From Aphrocallistes beatrix (Eukaryota; Porifera; Hexactinellida; Sceptrulophora; Aphrocallistidae), in NCBI GenBank assembly GCA_963281255.1, contig OY725498.1, positions 372,001 through 436,000 on the forward strand: 64,000 nucleotides of DNA, written 5' to 3'. Both the position numbers and the translations under genes were made by a program. Numbering within the stretch: the stretch's first letter is position 1; every line of letters starts with the position of its first letter. This document shows, one piece after another, positions 56,261-64,000 of the stretch. Below the pieces are notes generated by a model, which worked only from the letters and a program-made list of their open reading frames with translations, did no database searches and was not told where the DNA came from.

Positions 56261-57213
56261 TATAATATAATTAATCTATTTAAGGGATATTCTTGAGCAG
56301 AAAATCAAATGGCTTACTCAGTTCATTGTATAGAGTTACATGTTAATATAATGTGAAATGTGAAATAATAAATATGGATTTTTTCTTCATATAGACACAA
56401 CATCTTTACATTAAATCATTTCAGAATATTAGAAAATTCAAAAAAAAGGTCATAAAATATTTTAAAAAGAGATGATAAAATTCATCCTTTGGTCATATTA
56501 AAAGCAAAAGAAAATTTGATAATTTGTCACCATCTCTATACTCAAGCAATAACTATAGTTAGATTGGGCAATTCAATTATCACATAAGGACAAATTGACC
56601 AATGGAATGACGAGCACAATGTGAGAATTGTTTGGAAAACCCTACACTTCAAGCAATGATTTTATAAAAATAGCAAACGCGAGGTTCTAGAAAAGTCCAG
56701 AACATTCAACAAATATAAATCTACTTCGTTATCAATATTTTGCAATCAAATCTAGACATAATAAAACTTCCAATAACTCCAGACTAATTAACCTTCTTGT
56801 GTTGATATTATTTGCATAATGTATACACAGCAAATTACACAATGCACTAACAGATCAGATCAATTTTTTGCTCTTACGAATAGAAGTTTTGGAAACAGAG
56901 AGCCTAATAGGTATTATGAATTATTGGATACAAGGATAATCATCTTAAGATGTTAGTAACGTGTAAATAGATATAAAATATATTAGCAAATAACCAAAAT
57001 TGCTTGTCTAGGCAAGTTGGGTGAGAATTGGTGTAAGAAACATGAATTTGGTATACAGGTAAATAATATTAGTTTATAAATAGTTCGAAGAGCTATGTGA
57101 AATCTTCACACCTCACTGAGATTAGTTGACAAATCGTATAGACCAATGAAATTCGATTATTTAATAATACAGATGTATATGTGTGTGGAAAATAAACAGC
57201 AGTGACTATTTAC
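56261..57213. other. AT-rich DNA, probable LAP 5' intron
   Basis: No exon recognised. I searched the - strand for LRR-like frames upstream of 55622 and saw none. TTCACACCT occurs at 57105-57113. Confidence 0.4.
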
Positions 57214-57371
57214 AGTCAGTTCTCTCTAATTGTCCACTTCTGTAGTTGTACAGGTTCTCTATTTTTCCACTTTGCCAGAATAGAAGTACTATGTGCACGT
57301 ACACACACTCGAATTCTCAAATTGTCCACTTAGGACCCCATTACCTAATGGTGGACAACTAGAGAGGACTT
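57214..57371. mobile_element. MITE with CAGTTCTCTCTAATTGTCCAC-type ends
   Basis: The left end CAGTTCTCTCTAATTGTCC is mirrored by GGACAACTAGAGAGGAC at the right. A TCCACTT core is repeated inside. No ORF. Confidence 0.65.
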
Positions 57372-57800
57372 TTGACATGTGGGAGTCTTTTGGCTATGGC
57401 TCCACTAAGTTCTGAGCTCAGACGAAAATGTCGACTCATCATGGAATTATGACGTCATTATCACCTTTTTATAATTAGAAATTTCAGTTTTCGACCATAA
57501 CAACATCTTAGGTGATAAAAGGCTGAAATTTTAATAGAATATGTATATTAATATACCTCACATATGATGCAACTATCATCAAAAAATGATGACTCATCAC
57601 TTTGTTATGACGTCATCATTACTCATCAAAATATAGAAAATTGATAAATTTGGTGATTTTTCGTGCGATATCGATTATAACAGTAGGACAGACGTATTTA
57701 GAGATGTTATCTCACTTATAATTAATCAATGTGACCCCAGGCGCCCACGAAGTGTCCGCCAGCCGCGCAGCGCAAGCAAGCGAAGCGCGCTTGTACTTAA
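57372..57800. repeat. Dispersed repeat family F, copy 1, ending in the GC-rich module
   Basis: Contains ATGACGTCAT palindromes (57449 and 57607), TGATAAAAGGCTGAAATTTTA and GATTATAACAGTAGGAC, ending in the GC-rich module at 57738-57793. The inverted copy is at 63720-64000 and a fragment at 32885-33000. Confidence 0.75.
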
Positions 57801-59150
57801 ATAAATAAGAAAATATAATCATATTTTAACACTTTTAGATAATACGAGAGCTCAACAGTTAGAATGGGGCATTTCACAGATTTTAAAGTCCATGATGAGA
57901 TTAGATATTACATATCAACATTCTATTCACATCACAAGATACACAAAATATTATAGTGTCCCAATAAGGGTGATTCAAACTGATTCTAGCAGTTCCTGAA
58001 AATATTCATCTTCTAAACTATCGTTCTTAGAAAAATGTCTCTAAAAATCCAACGATCCCTCATCCAATCAAACCTCTCTCTAAAAATAACTCTCCAGTAA
58101 CCATCTAGTACTAACAATATTTTCTTAAAAACAAATTGATTGGTGGTTAATAGTGGTTAAGACTTGAGAACTTCTTGCATGCTTTGCCGATAAAACTTTC
58201 AAATATACCCAAAAGTTGCATTTAAACTAAATAGCTTTCAGTTCTATTTTTAAAATATCTGAATGCCATTAATGGAGTTGTGTTACTATTGAAAGTAAAT
58301 TTGCAAAATAGTATACGCAAAGAGCTGTACTATATTAATATACTCCACATACTATATGGTTTCAGTTCCATGTGTAAATAAACAACTGGTTCAATATGCA
58401 AGTATTTCTATATGGCATGCGACACAAATTGAACACAAATCAAATGATATTCTTAAGGAACGTTATATGTTCACACACTAATTGATAAATAAAAATAAGT
58501 GTTTATTCTTGTTTACTGAATCTAAGAATTAATGTTGTATTTGATTATTTATTTATTCAAGTCACTCATCTATGTATTTATTCATTAAATTTACTGAGAT
58601 ATTTCGGAATTTATGGGGAAAGCTATATTAAACTGGTTCTAAAAATAGAAACACTCTGTTATGTGTAAATAAAGTAAACAAATTGTAAATAAAGTAAACA
58701 ATTCATTGTACAACAAGAAGTTAAAGCAGCAATCCTTTTTGTGTATTTTCCCTTTTCGATTATTCTATCCGATTTCGTCATTTATTAAGATTAGTGAGAT
58801 AAGGAAAGAAGGAGTTATTATCTATCAGCTGGTAAATAAATGACATCAACATGAAAATCCATCAACAGTATTCGTGGTTAGATAAATTATATTAAATATT
58901 CCCCCTCTAGGTTAAGAAGCATTGAGTTAAAGTGTCCTGCATTCCATTAGTTAAGTTTCCCAGACGGAGGATAGAAAACAAACAAACAAACAAACACATT
59001 AATAAAAAGATAAACAACAACAAGTGAGGCAACGCTTTTGAAAAAATGATGAAATTAATCATATCCTATAAATAGTAACGTCAGTAATATATAAAAAGTG
59101 AAAGTCAAAAAAGTCTTAAAACATCCCTAAATATATAACTTTCGATGTAA
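57801..59150. other. AT-rich intergenic or intronic DNA
   Basis: No coding region recognised. A short AAAC repeat sits near 58978-58996. It should contain the promoter of the small bZIP-like gene at 59302. Confidence 0.4.
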
Positions 59151-59301
59151 AAAATGTTCAAAAATAAATTTCAGAAAATATTCATAAGCAGTATTCTCAT
59201 GGAAAGTGTGCTACCTCAAAATCAATCAGTATATAAAAGAGAGAAAAACGAAATGGATCTAAACGAGAGAATCAAATCCAAACTGAAGAAAAATAAAAAT
59301 A

Positions 59302-59685
59302 ATGTCGGACTACAACCTCAGTTCCATTCTCGTTGATCATTGGTCAATGCAGTTATCGAAACGCCCAATTACAAAACTAATTGATAATGAAAAACTCGAT
59401 AAAGTTGACGGGAGAAAGGAATTAAAATCGATCATTTCTGCCTCCAGGCTTTCCCAGAAAGATTGCCAGAGTATTGTAGCCCTGAAAAAGCGATTGAACC
59501 AGCAGAAAGCACTCAACGCGTACAGGAAGAGAGAGAAGAGGAAATATCAACAACTTGAGAAAGATATCGAAACGCAGAAGAAGATAAAGAGGGATATGAT
59601 GGCAGAACGAGAGAAATTGAAACTTGAAATTGAGAAATATGAAAAGTTGCTCGGATATGGGACTAAACAGAATCTAGCTCCATAA
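59302..59685 (+). CDS. Small Maf-like/bZIP-like protein, intronless, paralogue of the ORF at 11446-11877
   Basis: A complete 127-codon ORF. It shows the same plan as the ORF at 11446-11877: an N-terminal ILVDHW segment, an extended-homology-like helix (GRKELKSIISASRLSQKD), a basic stretch (ALKKRLNQQKALNAYRK) and a long charged heptad helix (KYQQLEKDIETQKK to KYEKLLGYG). The family is inferred to be nuclear DNA-binding dimers. If the LAP 5' exons lie further right, this gene sits inside a LAP intron on the opposite strand. A second ATG (59154) opens a 60-codon upstream frame overlapping this start, which could reduce its translation. The basic region is atypical for canonical bZIP, so the family call is moderate. 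Confidence 0.68.
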   Translation: MSDYNLSSILVDHWSMQLSKRPITKLIDNEKLDKVDGRKELKSIISASRLSQKDCQSIVALKKRLNQQKALNAYRKREKRKYQQLEKDIETQKKIKRDMMAEREKLKLEIEKYEKLLGYGTKQNLAP

Positions 59686-60700
59686 TATCACAGAATATTT
59701 TAGTTTAAAATAATACAATCCTATTTTAATTTTGGCTCAATACTGGTCTATCAGTTTTCTTCATTAATTTGAGTTAAAATTATATTTCAAAAGACCTTTT
59801 GCAATTATTAAAAAATGCATTTTGATTCTGTACAAGACCTTGATAATAGTACCGATTTTCAATATACTTGTATTTTATATATAAAAATTCAGTTGGCTAC
59901 ATCTCTGTTCACTTATGAGAAATAAGGGTCATTAAAAGGAACTTTTTATAATTCTGGGTCGAATTTTCTTGCTCTTTTGGACGGAATTAGAACACTGAGG
60001 CTAAATTTAGATTGATAGAGATAGAATACTAACGATTGAAAGAAAGGCAAATACACAAAGATCAATTTTGCGAACATAATTCAGATATTGGATAATATTT
60101 AACCAAGCAAACTTGCAGACATTTCTACTCTTATAAGCTATTCAATCTAAACTTTAAAAGGAAACAACTCATTGGACGTTTGCTACATTTTGTATTTGGT
60201 TGTCATGGTAACTATGGAATTCCATATTGAAAGCATTGCAAGGTTGAAATGCTTGCATTATATTTATGCAAATTCTACAGTAACAATAATCCATCATAAA
60301 TGAATTAATTATAAAAGTATGAGTAGTGTTTAACACATATCGAAATAGTCAATTTCTAACACCATTATTAGAAAAGTGGCATGACAAATGGGTTGTATAC
60401 ATTAAAATTTTTAAGATATGAGTGCTAAATAATGGACAATCAAATTGAAAGTCAATTCTATAGTATTATCTTTCCCGGGTTTAAGTTGAATGAGAATAAC
60501 CCAAGCACTCAAGTTCATAGTAATTCAGCTAATTTATAACGTGGACTATCTAATTTCTATGAAATATAAAGTTTACTCTTATACTGTACTATACTGTACT
60601 ATACTGCAAGTATACCATCTTCTAGCTTGAAAACGGATTATTTAACCCTAATAGACATTGAAAATGAGCCAATCCCGAGGAAAGTAGAGAATTGAGAAAA
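59686..60700. other. AT-rich spacer after the bZIP-like gene
   Basis: No supported feature except several ACTGTACTAT units at 60590-60605. It includes the 3' UTR of the bZIP-like gene. Confidence 0.4.
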
Positions 60701-60706
60701 TCCAAG

Positions 60707-61000
60707 AGGTTAGAACCAATCGATGTGAAGTATCAGAGGTTAGAACCAATCGATGTGAAGTATCAAAGGTTAGAACCAATCGATGTGAAGTATCAGAGGT
60801 TAGAACCAATCGATGTGAAGTATCAGAGGTTAGAACCAATCGAGGTGAAGTATCAGAGGTTAGAACCAATCGAGGTGAAGTATCAGAGGTTAGAACCAAT
60901 CGAGGTGAAGTATCAGAGGTTAGAACCAATCGATGTGAAGTATCAGAGGTTAGAACCAATCGAGGTGAAGTATCAGAAGTTAGAACCAAACGAGGTGAAA
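60707..61000. repeat. 30-bp minisatellite, about ten units
   Basis: Unit contains AGGTTAGAACCAATCGATG and TGAAGTATC. Because 30 is a multiple of three, + and - strands each stay open (RLEPIDVKYQ on +, VLTSDTSPRL on -). The + frame has no ATG of its own (it begins after an in-frame TGA). A GTAAGC donor follows at about 61068, so an exon is possible but unproven. Confidence 0.85.
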
Positions 61001-61107
61001 AAATTAAAGGTTACTTTACAAAATCTGTTATTAGTGAGACCAGTCCAAGCATATGGTGAAATCATGGGTAAGCGGAAATAAGGAAATTATCAAGTTAGCT
61101 TCGAGAA

Positions 61108-61510
61108 AATGCATAGTTGTATTCACCTTTGGCAAATGTTCTATTTTTAAACTCCTATTGGGCTAGCAGCAGCCAATCACAAGCTTGTCTATGATTAATT
61201 TAATGTGTGGATGTATTCACTTTTGACAAAAATGCCTTTTTAAGCGCCTTATTCTGTTAGCGAGCAGCCAATCATAAGTTTTTTTAATGATAAAGTGTGT
61301 AGTTGTATTCACCTTTGACAATGTTCTATTTTAAAACTCTTATTGGGTTAGCAGCAGCCAATCACAAGCTTGTCTATGATTAAATGTGTGGAAAATGCAC
61401 CTTTGACAAAAATGCCTTTTCAAGCGCCTTATTCTGTTAGCGAGCAGCCAATCATAAGTTAGTTGTTCTGTTATGGTAAAATTCGTAGCTATATTCACCT
61501 TTGACAAAAG
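61108..61510. repeat. Tandem duplication of about 190 bp with internal half-repeats
   Basis: Two large units, each made of a GCAGCCAATCACAAGCTTGTC half and a GCGCCTTATTCTGTTAGCG half. Each half is preceded by a TTCACCTTTGACA-type word. A third partial copy trails at the right. Confidence 0.8.
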
Positions 61511-61585
61511 TACATTATTCAAACTTTTAGTTATAGCAATCAATTCCATTATTCAAGTTATGCCATTGGTATTGTGTTGGAATAG

Positions 61586-61735
61586 TTCGACAGTCGAACT
61601 TCGACTTTCCAACAAAGGAAATAGTTCACATGAAAACCACCAGTAATCCTAATGATAAAAAGTCGAACTATTTCCTAAATCCGCAATTCGAACTATTTCC
61701 TTTTTCGAAAAGTCGAACCATTTCCGTATTACTGA
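61586..61735. mobile_element. Family-C element
   Basis: Left part GGAATAGTTCGACAG and right part AAAGTCGAACCATTTCC form inverted ends. The interior matches the copy nested at 17783-17925 (AATCCTAATGATAAAAAGTC in inverted orientation). Confidence 0.7.
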
Positions 61736-61828
61736 TCTCTATCGTTAGTGAAATGAAGGCAATAATACATACGTTTAACCAACAATAGAAGCTGCTCTCG
61801 TATAAAGTAAAGTTTATAGATTTATATA

Positions 61829-61998
61829 CAGTCAGGGTCGCTTATTGTGAACCACCAGGAGACCAAAAAATCTGTTCATAATAGAGATCTTCATATTAGG
61901 CGAACTTGATTCAATACAAATCCTATCTAAAAAATGAAATTAGGACCGGGGAGGTTAGTTCATAATAAACGAATGTTCATATTAAGCGACCCTGACTG
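61829..61998. mobile_element. Family-B MITE, copy 3
   Basis: CAGTCAGGGTCGCTTATTG at the left and AAGCGACCCTGACTG at the right, with TA at the left flank. 170 bp, uninterrupted version of family B. Confidence 0.88.
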
Positions 61999-62843
61999 TG
62001 CTTCTTCAAATGTGGCTCTCGACATCAATCCAATGTTTATTTTTGTTAAAAGTTTAGTTGGTTTGACTTTGTATATTATGGCTGTTCAGTTCCATTGTTA
62101 AACTTGCTAGATTATATTTGTTTGTACATTTGTTTGACTTCACAAAATTTATTTCGTTCTGTGATACATAAACTTATCCTCAAATACCAGCTTTGTTTAT
62201 TATGATAAAAAGTGACATAAATATACACAAAGGCAGTGGGACTTCTTCAATGTAGTAGGACCATGGATTAAGGAGTAACAACTCGTGCCGATGAGAGATA
62301 TAAATATTTATACTAGGAGCTGCACTAAAAATGTGTTTTGATTGTAATGCGATGTCGACATTGTATTGCATAACAATAGTCAAAGTATATTTCCTTGGCA
62401 ACACAAGAATGTGTAAACATTTCATAATTCCAAATAAAGGTTCAAAGTTAAATTCCTATGTTACACATTAATGATAGTAATAAGATACTTCATCCTTGGT
62501 CCAAAAATTGGAGTGCCATTGCCTATGCGTACCCAGATGATGCATACAAGTGAATTTCACACAAATGTAATTGTAAAGTCATCAGGAATATCATTGATTA
62601 TATTTTCAGTAAAAATCTATAAATAGACTTTGCTGAGGAGAATAATGAAGTGATACTCACTGGAGACAATTCAAAAGCAAATTAATGACGCATAAGTTTT
62701 AAAATATCCTAACGACGCATTTGCTAAGCGAAAGAAAAGTTCTCCAAACATTCTCAACAATCAGAAAGTGATACTAAATTTATAACTACTAGCGTTGAGT
62801 ATTTTAAGTTAATGTTTGTTAAGCAAGAGGGATGTTGAAAGTA
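61999..62843. other. AT-rich DNA without recognised gene
   Basis: 62299-62320 has the TACTAGGAGCTGCACTA family-J end. ORFs on the - strand (62180-62425) have no family resemblance. Confidence 0.4.
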
Positions 62844-63013
62844 CAGTCCACTCCGCTTAATAGGGTTACTGTTTAATCGGGCCACTTTTGGCAGGACCGG
62901 AATAGTTCTCACACATAGAAGCTAATACAAATATTTTCGGTTAATATGGTTATCCGCTTAATCGGAGCAAAATGTCCTCCGACCGATGTGACCCTATTAA
63001 GCGGAGTTGACTG
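62844..63013. mobile_element. Family-A MITE
   Basis: CAGTCCACTCCGCTTAATAG and GCGGAGTTGACTG ends with TA flanks. Confidence 0.85.
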
Positions 63014-63719
63014 TATATCCAAGAAGTAGGACAGGCGTATAACGAATGTAGAGAAATATATCATTAGCATGCGTGTAGATACAGATGTTTCAAAATGGGT
63101 TGACTCAACACTTGAATCCGGTGGTGTGACTATTAATGTACACATTCGTCACCTTTAGAGGAAATCTCGTGGTAGATGCTGTCTCTAGAAATGGACCGTA
63201 TAGGATTTATGTTCGCTGCATGAGATCTTTAAAACTGACTATGATAGACGGAGGATATTCCAGTGATTAATATATCCCAGATTTGAACTATTTTCAAGGA
63301 AGGTTATTAACTTTAGCAATTTGATATCTTCAATGATGACTAATGCATTAGCTAACTCAAATACAACTTCAAACTCGATTATGTAATCCATTAAGCTATC
63401 ATAATAAAATCAGGATTGTCCAATTGCATAGACTCATGTGCTGCTTAATTAATAAGCTTTACTGATTGGTCAGTAGCATGACCTGCAGGTGGGAAATACA
63501 ATATTTTCACGTGCTATGTCTACATGATAGACCATGGATAATATACTTGTCTGATCTTGAATAAGTCAAACAATTATCTCAATGCAGCTCCTATTATGTG
63601 AGCGCGTGGACTTAATGGAGATTTTCTCCTCAGGTTACGGACCATAAAAGGACAGAAAATGGTCATAGGGGTGGGATAAAAAAATAAAATTAGAATTATA
63701 ACCATATACATCCTTACTA
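63014..63719. other. Non-coding DNA near the right edge
   Basis: No supported exon. ORFs overlap repeat-like sequence or lack context. Confidence 0.4.
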
Positions 63720-64000
63720 TTAAAACTCGATTGTGTCCGCAGGAGGCGCCCTTTGGGCGCCTAGGTTCACAATGATTAATTATAAGGTAGATAACATCAC
63801 TAAGTACGTATGTCCTACTGTTATAATCGATATCACTCGTAAAATCACCAAATTTGTCAATTTTTTTATTTTTGATACACAATGATGACATCATCATAAC
63901 AGAGTGATGCGTCATCATTTTAAAATGAGAATTGTGTCATATTTGAGATATATTAATATACACATTCTATTAAAATTTCAGCCTTCTATCACATAAATGA
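63720..64000. repeat. Dispersed repeat family F, inverted copy truncated by the window edge
   Basis: TGTCCGCAGGAGGCGCC, GTCCTACTGTTATAATCGAT, CAAATTTGTCAATTTTT, ATTAATATACACATTCTATT and AAAATTTCAGCCTT are the reverse complement of 57480-57760. Confidence 0.75.

Noticed and set aside
1..64000. CRISPR array, rRNA or tRNA genes, operons, ribosome binding sites
   Set aside because: The window is animal nuclear DNA. The tandem arrays are micro- or minisatellites without spacers, and I found no cloverleaf or rRNA sequence.

Overview
This is eukaryotic, metazoan genomic DNA. It is AT-rich and intron-dense, with spliceosomal GT-AG introns, animal-specific gene families and many short transposon-derived repeats. 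A sponge or another early-branching animal is my best guess, because an NLR-type immune gene with tandem death-fold domains sits beside conserved animal polarity and cytoskeletal genes in a compact repeat-rich genome. The phylum is inference, not proven by the sequence.

Layout, left to right. (1) 0.4-1.9 kb, + strand: an intronless LRR-EGF single-pass receptor-like protein. (2) 2.8-6.8 kb, - strand: part of a cadherin-repeat gene, with phase-matched exons including a 19-nt micro-exon. (3) 7.6-8.9 kb, + strand: an intronless coiled-coil/NHL-propeller (TRIM-like) gene with a one-base frameshift near its 3' end. (4) 9.5-27.6 kb, - strand: a 30-coding-exon gene that I reconstructed with continuous phase (4,623 nt, 1,540 codons plus stop). 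It has espin-like N-terminal ankyrin repeats, a long low-complexity/coiled-coil middle and a C-terminal LIM domain. A small Maf/bZIP-like gene (11.4-11.9 kb) lies inside one of its introns. (5) 27.8-29.8 kb, - strand: the spliceosomal Sm protein SmD3 in two exons, whose intron holds four MITE copies. (6) 30-37.8 kb: mostly non-coding, with a tandem segmental duplication carrying a decayed copy of an espin-like exon and its intron, plus a 59-bp palindrome. (7) 37.8-41.3 kb, + strand: an intronless DED-DED-NACHT-LRR (NLR) gene with a frameshift in a T5 run. (8) 41.9-55.6 kb, - strand: 25 exons of a LAP-family (Erbin/Densin/Scribble-like) gene with LRRs, a LAP-specific region, a linker and one C-terminal PDZ. 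Its 5' LRR exons were not found to the right. A dead Tc1-like transposon sits in its last intron. (9) 56-64 kb: repeats, a second Maf/bZIP-like gene at 59.3 kb (+), and minisatellites.

Shared signals. Many introns end in a near-fixed 3' splice signal (TTCTATTTATAG and close variants). The 9-mer AGGTGTGAA/TTCACACCT occurs 22 times by my count, far above a rough expectation of less than one. At least three non-autonomous DNA-transposon families recur with terminal inverted repeats and TA flanks, the commonest beginning CAGTCGACTCCGCTTAATAG. The genes do not form an operon-like pathway. The shared theme is the epithelial/actin cortex (espin-like, LAP, cadherin) beside candidate sensing or immune genes (NLR, LRR-EGF, NHL).

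All exon boundaries were read by eye from open frames, GT/AG sites, phase continuity and family resemblance. No alignment or transcript evidence was available.
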